NCBI RefSeq assembly: GCF_900091615.1
Contig: NZ_FMIA01000002.1
Coordinates: 4,650,001-4,714,000, forward strand
Reading direction: 5' to 3'
DNA: 64,000 bases
Source: Micromonospora yangpuensis
GTDB lineage: Bacteria; Actinomycetota; Actinomycetes; Mycobacteriales; Micromonosporaceae
Part shown: piece after piece, positions 16,401 to 24,085 of the stretch
How the letters are laid out: each line of letters opens with the position of its first letter
Numbering within the stretch: position 1 is the stretch's first letter
The notes under the pieces: model-generated
The model's input: the letters and a program-made list of their open reading frames with translations, nothing else
The model's database searches: none
Told to the model about the DNA's origin: nothing
Made by a program: the position numbers and the translations under genes

Positions 16401-18410
16401 ACCACCGAGGCCACACCGGCTGTCCCGGCCACCGACGGTGGTCAGCCCGCCCCGATGGCCGAGAATGTCGGCGATGCGGGGCGCACCACCGTCGCCGCCG
16501 GCAGCGGGACGTTCGGGTCCGCGCCGTCGGACGGCACCGCCGGCGATCCACCCGCGACCACTCCCGCCGACGTGTCGGCAGCCCTGGCACTCGACGCCGT
16601 ACCCGGACCGGAGGTCGAGCCCGCGCCGACCGTCCGGCCGGCGGACGGGCCGGCCGGTACGCCGAGCGCGGAAGCCTGGTTCCGGTCGAATCGTCAGGGC
16701 CGCCGGGACGAGGACCCACCGGGGCAGGTCTCCGGACCACCGGCCGTGGCGGACGCCCCCTCGGCGGCGCGATGGACCGAGCTGGCCCCGACAGCCGGGA
16801 TGTCCCGAGCGCACGCCGCCGCCGAAGAAGCCGCCGGCGACCGGGAGGCAGTCGACAGCGGGGAGACAGCCGGCCACCGGGAAGCAGTCGACAGCGGGGC
16901 GACCACCGCCGCGGGTGTCGCGCCAACCGCCGACGACCCGGTGTCCGCGCCGGCCGCCGATCGGCCAGGGTCCGGGGCCGAAGGGGTGGACGACCGGCCA
17001 CGGGGCGACGCGCAACCGTCCGGGGAACGGCCGACGGCCGAGCCGGCCGGCGAGCGTGGCGGACAGGCAGCCGGCCTGCTCGACGAGGACCACGCGGCCG
17101 ATGCGCCGGTCGATCCCGAGCAGGCGTTGGCGGGTCTGCGCTGGCGGCTCGACCCACGGACGCTGCGCGAGGTGGTGACGGACCCGGACGAGCTGCGTAC
17201 GATCCGGCGGCGCCTCACCGAGAAGCTCGACACCGCCGTCGACAACCGGACCCGGACGCGGCTGCTCAGCCTGCGCGCGGTCGCCTCCCGGCTGCTCGGC
17301 GAGCTGGACGACGCGCTCGACGACGGGCGGCTCGCCCTGACCTACGCCGAGGCGACCGGGGAGCTGCGCCGGACCGCGCTGGTTCAGGCGCGGTTGGCGC
17401 AGGTGCTGCGCTGGCGTCGGGAGTTCGGCGAGGCCGACCGGCTCTTCGCCGAGGCCGCCTCCCCCGAGTTGCCGGCCCGGCTGCGGGCGGCGATGCACGA
17501 GCACGCCGGGCGCTCCTGTTACGACCAGGGCCGCCTGATGGAGGCCTGCCACCACTTCGAGCAGGCCCTGGACCTGCGTGGGGACGGCGACGCCGAACTG
17601 AGCGGCCGGATCGGGGTGGCACTCGACGCGGTACGCGACCGGGCGGCCGAGGGCGGCTTCGGGCCGTACCCACGGGATCGGCACGAGATCCTGGAACGGC
17701 CGCGACCGCCGGTGCCGGCTCCGGACGCCGACCACGAGCGCTGGGGGTACGTCGACCCGGACGGCGAGTTCGTCATCGCGCCCGACTACGCCATGGCGCA
17801 GCCGTACCACGAGGAGGTGGCCTGGGTCCGGCGGCCGGGCTCGGCCGGTTGGACGCTGCTGGACCGGGGCGGCGTCCCCGTCCTGGAGACGTCCTGGCAG
17901 GCGGTCCGGCCGTTCGCCGGGGGCCGGGCCTGGGTGTCGCCGGACGGCTCCGGCTCCTGGCTGGGCATCGACCCGTCCGGCGAGGTGGTCGTGCCGCACG
18001 GCTTCGACCAGGTGTACCCGTTCCGGGCCGGACTGGCGGTGGTCCGCCGGGGGCCGGGTTGGGGTGCGGTGGACGCCACCGGTCAGTTCGTGGTGCCCAC
18101 CCGGTACGACGGCTTCAGCACCCAGTGCAGCGACGGCCGTCAGGTCGACGGCTTCACCGACGAGGGCCTGGCCGTGGTCGTACGCGGTGGGCTGCGTGGT
18201 GTGGTGGACCGGGCCGGGCGGCTGGTGGTCGCCCCGGCCCACCCGGTGCTGCTCATCCACCCGGTCGCGTTCCTGGTAGGCGACGGGGTGAGCCGGTGGG
18301 GCGCGCTGGACCGGCGCGGCGCCCGGTTGATCGATCCGGTGCACCGGGACCGGGGCGCGGTGTCGGCCGAGATCGAACGGCTGCTCACCGACACCTCCCC
18401 GGTCCTCTGA
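13440..18410 (+). CDS. Giant low-complexity protein with TPR-like and WG-repeat domains
   Basis: This 1656-residue protein has three parts. Residues 1 to about 1220 are disordered and rich in Pro, Arg, Asp and Ser, with short repeats: EPDRRxPP-type units near residues 170-290, PVGNPQ-type units near 575-640, and a 15-residue unit PTRPVSAPPVSAPPV near 893-945. Residues about 1230-1400 are helical and TPR-like (RTRLLSLRAVASRLLGELDDAL, then CYDQGRLMEACHHFEQAL). Residues about 1430-1656 hold WG (KWG) beta repeats such as WGYVDPDGEFVIAPDY and WGAVDATGQFVVPTRY. No signal peptide or membrane helix is seen, so a cytosolic scaffold is likely. The function is unknown. The continuous open frame through 3.6 kb of repeats and its recognisable C-terminus support it as real. 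Confidence 0.8.
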   Translation: MSSGGYDRWRDPAEPSWVFAPTNEWQPQFPGQRYPGDIGLRQAPEPTGRATVTGRAEVPPLAPTRPDGSYRVGYVWNDEDLDEQSPPGGHSGSGQHDRYRFDESYRRPHAEPTWDRDRSSSPRHGGADHRAAPREPGRRPAAGDPAQRTPSGDAGRWAARTEADRWATTGEPDRRAGRDEAARRIPPTEPDRRTPPTEPDRRVPSGEPDRRTLPAESDRRTPPGESDRRAVRGESGRRATWSDLEPRATWSDSDGRSAPGEPDRRTARGGPDRRVAPDEPPRRIPPREQPRQVPPDGPPRRVAPGEPPRGESDRRVTWSDSEQLPAAGGPDRWSRGEPDRWSGADDRPGRRPAAEWTSAGDTTWSRPDRDRSDHRFDRPEHRSRPVSPASRAEPGWMPEPAEQPAPRHAGRTDRPSPGYGRPAPADGRPATGDDQPSSGNGQASSGYDRRPVEESGRPQLRWSPHPTEPPAARQPIDPAEPWRAGDRWNDTVPPAGPASAESAPPGPVPAGPVPVGPTPVGAAPVGPASVESAPVEPASDPLDSDPHQLYRRPPGAQPRREPQQRRDVEPRRGPQPVGNSQPVGNPQPVGNPQPVRDPFPVGDAQSVGDPQSSRGTQPVRDQRPTGDQRPSGDLPPTGDQERRSAARPDGGLPWPDQGPLRPEQQRGHGRPEQQRSGEPVVPAPIRPGSTRPAPIHPAPIHSGPVHAGPIPPPPRPAPRPGVGPVRPPGREAPPRTPVGPHEPARPPVPVPPPMADRPAVPLEPPVASRPAAPSDVREQGLPAPVVRREPAGPETATPSPAPVSPAIPFSPAAPFSPAAPVAPGSPAAPISPAAPVSPAAWGRPELRPQPVAPAPFPMRPAAPPQSAPPVSTPREPMRPTSGPPEVTRPVSAPPVPTRPVSAPPVSAPPVPTRPVSAPPVSAPPVPTRPVSAPPVSAPPVPTRLEPVRPVSAPPRYARPVSAPPVSGLPVPGGPVSASVESAAAALGTTEATPAVPATDGGQPAPMAENVGDAGRTTVAAGSGTFGSAPSDGTAGDPPATTPADVSAALALDAVPGPEVEPAPTVRPADGPAGTPSAEAWFRSNRQGRRDEDPPGQVSGPPAVADAPSAARWTELAPTAGMSRAHAAAEEAAGDREAVDSGETAGHREAVDSGATTAAGVAPTADDPVSAPAADRPGSGAEGVDDRPRGDAQPSGERPTAEPAGERGGQAAGLLDEDHAADAPVDPEQALAGLRWRLDPRTLREVVTDPDELRTIRRRLTEKLDTAVDNRTRTRLLSLRAVASRLLGELDDALDDGRLALTYAEATGELRRTALVQARLAQVLRWRREFGEADRLFAEAASPELPARLRAAMHEHAGRSCYDQGRLMEACHHFEQALDLRGDGDAELSGRIGVALDAVRDRAAEGGFGPYPRDRHEILERPRPPVPAPDADHERWGYVDPDGEFVIAPDYAMAQPYHEEVAWVRRPGSAGWTLLDRGGVPVLETSWQAVRPFAGGRAWVSPDGSGSWLGIDPSGEVVVPHGFDQVYPFRAGLAVVRRGPGWGAVDATGQFVVPTRYDGFSTQCSDGRQVDGFTDEGLAVVVRGGLRGVVDRAGRLVVAPAHPVLLIHPVAFLVGDGVSRWGALDRRGARLIDPVHRDRGAVSAEIERLLTDTSPVL
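16122..16268 (+). repeat. 45-base in-frame tandem repeat
   Basis: Units beginning GTGCCCACGCGACCGGTCTC start at 16122, 16167, 16212 and 16257 and are nearly identical. Each encodes VPTRPVSAPPVSAPP within the disordered part of the giant protein. The near-identity implies recent expansion. Confidence 0.92.
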
Positions 18411-18456
18411 CCCGCGCCCGCCACCGGCACGGGATGAAGGCCCGCACCGACCGGGC

Positions 18457-18462
18457 TAGGGT
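18457..18462 (+). promoter_or_regulatory. Leaderless -10 box TAGGGT
   Basis: TAGGGT ends 7 bases before the ATG of the aldo/keto reductase gene. Confidence 0.6.
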
Positions 18463-18469
18463 CGGTGAC

Positions 18470-19468
18470 ATGGAATTCCGACACCTTGGCCGCTCGGGCC
18501 TGATGGTCAGCGAGATCTCGTACGGCAACTGGATCACCCACGGTTCCCAGGTCGAGGAGGAGGCCGCCGTTTCCTGCGTCCGGGCCGCCCTGGACAGTGG
18601 CGTCACCACCTTCGACACCGCCGACGTGTACGCCGGCACCCGCGCCGAGGAGGTACTCGGCCGCGCGTTGGCCAACGAGCGTCGCGAGGGGCTGGAGATC
18701 TTCACCAAGGTCTTCTTCCCCACCGGACCGGGGCGCAACGACCGGGGCCTGTCCCGCAAGCACATCATGGAGTCGATCGACGGCTCGCTGCGCCGGCTGG
18801 GCACCGACTACGTCGACCTGTACCAGGCCCACCGGTACGACTACCACACGCCGCTCGAGGAGACGATGACGGCGTTCGCCGACGTCGTACGGGCCGGCAA
18901 GGCGCACTACATCGGCGTCTCGGAGTGGAAGGCGTCGCAGCTCCGCGAGGCCCACGAGCTGGCCCGGGAGCTGCGCATCCCGTTGGTCTCCAACCAGCCG
19001 CAGTACTCGATGCTCTGGCGGGTCATCGAGGCCGAGGTCGTGCCCACCAGCACGGAGCTGGGCATCGGGCAGATCGTCTTCTCGCCGATGGCGCAGGGCG
19101 TACTCACCGGCAAGTACCTGCCGGGCCAGCCGCCGCCGGCCGGCTCCCGGGCCACCGACGAGAAGTCCGGCGCGGGCTTCATCGCCAGGTTGCTCACCGA
19201 CGACGTGCTGACCCGGGTGCAGCGGCTCAAGCCCCTGGCCGAGCAGGCCGGACTGAGCCTGGGGCAGCTCGCCATCGCCTGGGTGCTGCAGAACCCGAAC
19301 GTCTCCTCGGCCATCATCGGCGCGTCCCGCCCCGAGCAGGTACGGGACAACGTCAAGGCCGCCGGGGTGAAGCTCGACGCCGAGCTGATCAAGGCGATCG
19401 ACGAGATCACCGACCCGGTCACCGAGCGGGACCCGGCCCGTACCGAGAGCCCGGCCGAGCGTCCCTGA
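18470..19468 (+). CDS. Aldo/keto reductase
   Basis: This 332-residue NADPH-dependent reductase has a TIM-barrel fold. The catalytic Asp and Tyr lie in FDTADVYAGTRAEEVLGRAL, the Lys in IFTKVF and the His in YQAHRYD. The C-terminal cofactor segment SSAIIGASRPEQV is typical of the family related to voltage-gated channel beta subunits and YghZ. The physiological substrate is unknown. The start is fixed by the TAGGGT box 7 bases upstream and the family N-terminus MEFRHLGRSGLMVSEISYG. A 15-bp hairpin follows. Confidence 0.9.
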   Translation: MEFRHLGRSGLMVSEISYGNWITHGSQVEEEAAVSCVRAALDSGVTTFDTADVYAGTRAEEVLGRALANERREGLEIFTKVFFPTGPGRNDRGLSRKHIMESIDGSLRRLGTDYVDLYQAHRYDYHTPLEETMTAFADVVRAGKAHYIGVSEWKASQLREAHELARELRIPLVSNQPQYSMLWRVIEAEVVPTSTELGIGQIVFSPMAQGVLTGKYLPGQPPPAGSRATDEKSGAGFIARLLTDDVLTRVQRLKPLAEQAGLSLGQLAIAWVLQNPNVSSAIIGASRPEQVRDNVKAAGVKLDAELIKAIDEITDPVTERDPARTESPAERP

Positions 19469-19482
19469 CCGTCGCCTCCCGA

Positions 19483-19523
19483 GCGTTCCCGGCCCGGTCA
19501 GCCACGCACCGGGCCGGGAACGC
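19483..19523. terminator. Bidirectional terminator hairpin
   Basis: A 15-bp stem (GCGTTCCCGGCCCGG at 19483-19497, complement at 19509-19523) with an 11-base loop lies between the convergent reductase and peptidase genes. Confidence 0.75.
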
Positions 19524-19557
19524 CACGGCGTGGGCCCGGCCGGCCCGGAACAGCCGG

Positions 19558-20355
19558 TCAGCTCTGCCAGAACCGGATCAGGTCGAGGCCGGTGGCGTAG
19601 AGCCAGGGCGGCAGGCCGAGCAGGTCGGCCAGGGCGAACACCGCGTCGAAGAACCATCCGCCGATGCGCGGGTTCCACAGTAGGGCGAAGAGCAGGATGA
19701 ACCCGAAGGGGGCGAAGAGGTCGTACATCCGCCGCCACTGCGGGTTCAGCCATGGCTGGAGCATGTTGCCGCCGTCCAGGCCGGGCACCGGGAGCAGGTT
19801 CAGCACGCTGGCGGTCAACTGGAGGAACGCCAGCAGCGCCCACCCGGCCCAGAACTCGATCGACCCGCCGGTGCCGGTGCCGATCCGCAGCACCACCACC
19901 AGGACCAGGGTGAACAGCACGTTGGTGGCCGGGCCGGCGAGGCTGACCAGGGTGTGCCGCAGCCGTCCGGGGATCGCATGCCGGTCCACCCAGACCGCGC
20001 CGCCGGGCAGGCCGATGCCGCCGAGCAGCACCACCGCCACCGGCAGCACCACCGACAGCAGCGGATGGGTGTACTTGAACGGGTTCAGGGTGAGGTAGCC
20101 ACGGTGGGCGACGCTGCGGTCCCCGGCCCGGAAGGCGACCACCGCGTGCGCGTACTCGTGCAGGCAGAGCGAGACCAACCAGCCGGAGACCACGAAACCG
20201 AAGACGGCCAGCCGGACGTTGCCGACCTGGTGCCAGGCCAGCACCGCGCAGGCCACGAAGATCGCGACCAGGGCCAGGAAGATCGGGCTGGGGCGCCGGG
20301 CCGCCCGGGGTACGCCGAGCACCAACGCCTCGTCGCCCGGACGGTCGTACGCCAT
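19558..20355 (-). CDS. Site-2 protease-type zinc metallopeptidase (M50)
   Basis: This 265-residue polytopic membrane protein has the zinc motif HEYAH (His66, Glu67, His70) in its second or third helix and the third-ligand region NLLPVPGLDGG near residue 200, as in intramembrane rhomboid-like site-2 proteases of the M50 family. About six transmembrane helices can be traced. Its target is unknown; relatives cleave anti-sigma factors or other membrane proteins. The ATG at 20355 overlaps the stop of the small gene upstream (ATGA), so the two form an operon. Confidence 0.87.
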   Translation of the reverse strand: MAYDRPGDEALVLGVPRAARRPSPIFLALVAIFVACAVLAWHQVGNVRLAVFGFVVSGWLVSLCLHEYAHAVVAFRAGDRSVAHRGYLTLNPFKYTHPLLSVVLPVAVVLLGGIGLPGGAVWVDRHAIPGRLRHTLVSLAGPATNVLFTLVLVVVLRIGTGTGGSIEFWAGWALLAFLQLTASVLNLLPVPGLDGGNMLQPWLNPQWRRMYDLFAPFGFILLFALLWNPRIGGWFFDAVFALADLLGLPPWLYATGLDLIRFWQS

Positions 20356-20555
20356 CACTCCGCCGTCGGCTGCAGACTCATCCGGTACTCGACCCGGTCG
20401 TCCTCGGTCAGCGTGACCGAGGTGACGCCGGACGCCGCGAGCTCCCGCCAGGTCTGACCGACCCAGGACTCGGCGTCGGCCTGACTGCTGAACGTCTCCG
20501 TCGGTCCGTCCACCGACGCACCGTCCGTGCCCTCGTACCGCCAGCTCCACGCCAT
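20355..20555 (-). CDS. Conserved small actinobacterial protein
   Basis: This 66-residue soluble protein (MAWSWRYEGTDGASVDGP...) is of a type I have seen repeatedly in actinobacteria but for which no function is known to me. It is acidic and rich in Ser and Thr, with a conserved-looking SQADAESWVGQTWREL helix. GAGGGGAGA stands 7 bases before the ATG at 20555. Its stop overlaps the start of the M50 peptidase gene, so the two products may act together, though that is inference. Confidence 0.75.
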   Translation of the reverse strand: MAWSWRYEGTDGASVDGPTETFSSQADAESWVGQTWRELAASGVTSVTLTEDDRVEYRMSLQPTAE

Positions 20556-20770
20556 GCCGCGTCTCCCCTCGCCGCTGAAAGTCCCGCCGGGACGAACCCC
20601 CGCCAGCGTAGTCGCCCGGCAACCGATCGGCCCGACGGTGGCCGCCCCGGGCCCCGGAGAGGCCGGGCCGACGGCCCTGCCGTCCAGGGTGTTCCTCGGT
20701 CGTTCTGGCGGGTAGGTGACCAGTGGGACCGCAGCGAGACGTGGGCCCCGACCGGACGAGGGAGGACGAG

Positions 20771-20965
20771 ATGGCGCAGCCACTACCGGAGATGGACACC
20801 GAGCAGTTGCGGAAGATCGCGGTACGCGGCGGGATCCAGGGCACCGAGGCGATGGACCGGGAGGAACTGGTCGATGCGCTGGAGGCCCGACCGGGCGAGG
20901 GCGCCTGGCAGCAGGACCCGAAGCCGGCCGATGTCAACCCCAACGACTACCGGTACGGACACTGA
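20771..20965 (+). CDS. Small SAP/Rho-N-like domain protein
   Basis: This 64-residue protein (MAQPLPEMDTEQLRKIAVRGG...) contains LRKIAVRGGIQGTEAMDREELVDAL, which resembles the helix-extended-loop-helix of Rho N-terminal or SAP-like nucleic-acid-binding motifs. The GGAGGACGAG ribosome site directly precedes the ATG at 20771. No neighbour explains its role. The Rho-N assignment is by eye only. Confidence 0.65.
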   Translation: MAQPLPEMDTEQLRKIAVRGGIQGTEAMDREELVDALEARPGEGAWQQDPKPADVNPNDYRYGH

Positions 20966-21039
20966 CCACCGGGTGTCGACCGGCCCCGGTTCCGGTCCGG
21001 GCGGGCGTACCTCGACGTCACTGCCCGGTCGGGGGGATC

Positions 21040-21045
21040 TAAGGT
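21040..21045 (+). promoter_or_regulatory. Leaderless -10 box TAAGGT
   Basis: TAAGGT ends 6 bases before the ATG of the cobU-cobT fusion. The whole gap to the previous gene is 86 bases, leaving little room for a cobalamin riboswitch. Confidence 0.55.
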
Positions 21046-21051
21046 ACGCAC

Positions 21052-23238
21052 ATGTCCGTTGACGGGTGGAACAAGGTCCTGGTGCTCGGCGGTATCCGGT
21101 CGGGCAAGTCCGAGTTCGCCGAGTCCCTGGTCGGTGAGGCGACGACCGTCCGGTACCTGGCCACCTCCGCCGAGGGCGATCCGGAGGATGCCGAGTGGGC
21201 GCAGCGGTTGGCCACCCACCGTGGTCGCCGGCCGGGCGGTTGGCGTACCGAGGAGACCGCGAGTGACCCGCGTCGGCTGGCCGATGTGGTCTCCGCGGCC
21301 GAGGCGCACGAGACGCTGCTCGTCGACGACCTGGGCGGCTGGGTGACGGTACTGCTCGACCCGGCCCACCAGCCGGCGGACGACACGGCCACCATCGACG
21401 AGCTGGCCACCGCGATCCGTACCTGCGCCGCCCGGATCGTGCTGGTCAGCCCCGAGGTCGGGTTGTCGCTGGTGCCGACCACCCCGATCGGCCGGGCGTT
21501 CACCGACGCGCTCGGCGCGGCCAACCGGGCGGTCGCCGACGCCTGTGACACCGTCGTGCTGGTGGTCGCCGGTCAGCCGTGCCGGCTGAAGCCGGCCGGC
21601 ACCTCGGGCCCGGTCGTGCTGCCCGCGCAGGCTGTCCCGGCGGCGGCCGAGCCGGCCTCGGCGCAGGCCGTCGGCCTGCCCACCGCGGACCGCGCCGCCG
21701 CACCGGCACCCCGGGACGCGACGCCGCCGCCTCACGCACCTGTGCCGGCGGACGCGACGTCCGTCCCGGTCGCACCAGAAGCGGGTACGGCGGTTCCGGA
21801 CGCCGGGACGGGCACCGGCACCGGCGGGGCGACCTGGGCCGCGCCGACCATGAGCCTGCCGGTGCTGGCCACCGGGCTGGTCATCCAGCCGGGCATGGAG
21901 CTGCCGATGCCCGACGACTACGCCGGGCCGCAGGCCGTCGAGCGGCTCGCCACCCTGGACGTACCCGGGGCGGGGTTGGGGGTGTTGGAGCGGGTGGTCG
22001 GTTTCGCCGCCGCCACCCAGGGCACCCCGACGCCCGCCGCCTGGGAGCGGGTCCGGTTGGTGCTGCTCAACGGCGAGCACGAGGGCGGGGCCGCCGCCGG
22101 CACGGTGCCCGGCGAGTCGGGTCGACGGGCCCAGCAGGCCGAGAACGGCACCGGCGTGCTCGGTCGGTTGGCCGCCGAGACCGGGGCGGCCGTGCAGGTG
22201 GTCGACGTGCCGACGGCCGCGCCGATGGAGCAGGTGCCGGCGCTGACCGCCGAGACGGTAGAGGCCGCGCTGCGGTTCGGCTGGCAGTTGGCCGAGGAGG
22301 CCGCCGAGGCAGGGGTGCAGCTGCTGGTGCTCGGATCCTGCGGGGCCGGCGCCGACGCGGCGGCGGCGGCGGTGCTCGCGGCGACCGCCGGCGCGGAGCC
22401 GGCAACCGTGCTCGGCCGGGTGGTCGGCGCCGACGGGCAGATCGACGACGCGGCGTGGATGCGCCGGTGCGCGGCGGTCCGCGACGCGATGCACCGGACC
22501 CGTCGTTCGCCGCGCGGTGCCAAGGACATCCTGGCCGAACTCGGCGGCGGGGACGTGGCCGTGGCCACCGGGATCCTGCTCGGCGCGACCGCACGCCGGC
22601 TACCGGTGCTGCTGGACGGGCCGGTCGGCCTGGCCGCCGGCATGGTCGGCCGGGACCTGGCCGGACAGTCCCGGCACTGGTGTCTGCTGGCCGACGCCGG
22701 TGGCCATCCGGCAGTCACGCTCGCCGCCGACGTACTCGGCCTGAGCCCCCTGCTCGACCTGCGGATGGGGCTCGGTGAGGGGGCCAACGCGCTGGCCGTG
22801 CTGCCGCTGCTGCGCTCGGTGCTCGCCCTCGCCGCCGACCTGCCCACCCGCCCGGCCGACACCGACGACCCGGCCGACCGGGCCGCCCCTGACGCACCGT
22901 CCGCCGGCGCACCGTCCACCGATGCACCGTCCACCGACGGGCCGGGCACCGGCGACCAGCCGGGCAGCGACGGGTCGTCCGGCGACGAGCCGGTGACCGC
23001 GCCGCCGGTCACCGGCACCGGCCCCGCCGACCTGCCACCGGGCGACGACCTCCGCGACTTCGTCGAGCCGGAGCCGACCGGTCCGGGCCCGGCGACCACC
23101 GCCGAAGGGCAGACCGGGCCGGCGCAGACCACCCTCGACCAGGCCGGGCCCACGCAGGCCGGGCCCACGCAGGCCGGGCCGACGCAGGCCGGGCCGACGC
23201 AGGCCGGGCCGGCCGGATCCGGCCGGCCGCTCGGCTGA
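21052..23238 (+). CDS. Fused adenosylcobinamide kinase (CobU) and CobT-like phosphoribosyltransferase
   Basis: This 728-residue protein joins two steps of cobalamin nucleotide-loop assembly. Residues 1 to about 175 form a CobU domain, with the P-loop LGGIRSGKSEF at residue 12 and GRAFTDALGAANRAVADACD near the end. An Ala/Pro linker runs to about residue 265. Residues about 275-605 form a CobT-like domain (LDGPVGLAAGMVGRDL and RMGLGEGANALAVLPLL), which would activate dimethylbenzimidazole. The remaining 120 residues are a Pro/Asp/Thr-rich tail ending in five QAGPT-type repeats. The GIGNTT-like motif of classical CobT is replaced by LGSCGAGADAAAAA, so activity of this domain should not be assumed. 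cobS follows after 7 bases. Confidence 0.8.
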   Translation: MSVDGWNKVLVLGGIRSGKSEFAESLVGEATTVRYLATSAEGDPEDAEWAQRLATHRGRRPGGWRTEETASDPRRLADVVSAAEAHETLLVDDLGGWVTVLLDPAHQPADDTATIDELATAIRTCAARIVLVSPEVGLSLVPTTPIGRAFTDALGAANRAVADACDTVVLVVAGQPCRLKPAGTSGPVVLPAQAVPAAAEPASAQAVGLPTADRAAAPAPRDATPPPHAPVPADATSVPVAPEAGTAVPDAGTGTGTGGATWAAPTMSLPVLATGLVIQPGMELPMPDDYAGPQAVERLATLDVPGAGLGVLERVVGFAAATQGTPTPAAWERVRLVLLNGEHEGGAAAGTVPGESGRRAQQAENGTGVLGRLAAETGAAVQVVDVPTAAPMEQVPALTAETVEAALRFGWQLAEEAAEAGVQLLVLGSCGAGADAAAAAVLAATAGAEPATVLGRVVGADGQIDDAAWMRRCAAVRDAMHRTRRSPRGAKDILAELGGGDVAVATGILLGATARRLPVLLDGPVGLAAGMVGRDLAGQSRHWCLLADAGGHPAVTLAADVLGLSPLLDLRMGLGEGANALAVLPLLRSVLALAADLPTRPADTDDPADRAAPDAPSAGAPSTDAPSTDGPGTGDQPGSDGSSGDEPVTAPPVTGTGPADLPPGDDLRDFVEPEPTGPGPATTAEGQTGPAQTTLDQAGPTQAGPTQAGPTQAGPTQAGPAGSGRPLG

Positions 23239-23245
23239 CCCGCCG

Positions 23246-24019
23246 GTGACCGGCCGGTCCCGGTACGTCGACGGTCTCCGGTTGGCCGTCGGCACCTTCA
23301 CCGTCCTGCCGGTGCCCGGCGGGCGGGTGGACCGGGCGACCGCCGGGGTCGCGATGGCGCTGGCCCCGGCCGTCGGTGCCCTGCTCGGTCTCGCCCTCGG
23401 CGGGGTGCTGCTGGCGCTCACCCCGCTCACCTCGCCGCTGATCGCCGCCGGGCTGACCCTCGGCTGCGCCGCGCTGCTCACCCGGGGGCTGCACCTGGAC
23501 GGACTGGCCGACATCGTCGACGCGCTCGGCTCGTACCGGCCCGGACCGGCCGCGCTGGAGATCATGAAGAAGCCGGACGTCGGCCCGTTCGGGGTGGTCG
23601 CCCTGGTGGTCGTACTCCTGGTGCAGGCCGCGGCGCTGGCCGAGCTGGCCGGCCGGTCGGCGCCGGCGGGCCTCGCGGCGGTGGTGGTGGCCGTCGCGAC
23701 CGGTCGGCTCGCGGTGACGGTGGCCTGCCGGCGGGGGGTGCCGGCGGCCCGACCGGACGGGCTGGGCGCGCTGGTCGCCGGCACCGTCGGCCCGGTCGCG
23801 CCGGTCGTCGGCACGGTCGCCGTCGCGGTGCTGGCGTCGGTGGCCGTGCCGGGGCGGCCGTGGCAGGGGCCGCTGGTCGTGGTCGCCGCGCTCGCCGTCG
23901 TGCTGCTGCTCCTGCGTCATCTGGTACGTCGCCTCGGCGGCATCACCGGCGACGTGCTCGGTGCCGGCGTGGAGGTCACCTCGACCCTGGTCTACCTGGG
24001 ACTGGTGCTGTCCGGCTGA
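23246..24019 (+). CDS. cobS: Adenosylcobinamide-GDP ribazoletransferase (cobalamin synthase)
   Basis: This 257-residue integral membrane enzyme joins adenosylcobinamide-GDP and alpha-ribazole to give adenosylcobalamin. It shows the family features RLAVGTFTVLPVP at the N-terminus, the acidic RGLHLDGLADIVDALGS motif near residue 83 and KKPDVGPFG near residue 110, with six or more hydrophobic stretches. The GTG at 23246 lies 7 bases after the cobU-cobT stop, so the genes are cotranscribed and their products act in sequence. Confidence 0.93.
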   Translation: MTGRSRYVDGLRLAVGTFTVLPVPGGRVDRATAGVAMALAPAVGALLGLALGGVLLALTPLTSPLIAAGLTLGCAALLTRGLHLDGLADIVDALGSYRPGPAALEIMKKPDVGPFGVVALVVVLLVQAAALAELAGRSAPAGLAAVVVAVATGRLAVTVACRRGVPAARPDGLGALVAGTVGPVAPVVGTVAVAVLASVAVPGRPWQGPLVVVAALAVVLLLLRHLVRRLGGITGDVLGAGVEVTSTLVYLGLVLSG

Positions 24020-24085
24020 GCGCCGCGCGCCGGGGCGGGTAGCGTTTCGGTTGGACAGCACCGGTGCGCCACGATCGGGGACGAC

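Noticed and set aside
14900..18469. A very long alternative open frame (continuous with the aldo/keto reductase frame) inside the WG-protein gene
   Set aside because: High-G+C repetitive DNA leaves several frames open. This one has Arg/Gly/Ala-rich nonsense composition, while the annotated frame ends in recognisable TPR-like and WG domains.
20966..21051. Cobalamin riboswitch before cobU-cobT
   Set aside because: The gap is only 86 bases, no B12-box-like element is seen, and a leaderless -10 box abuts the start.
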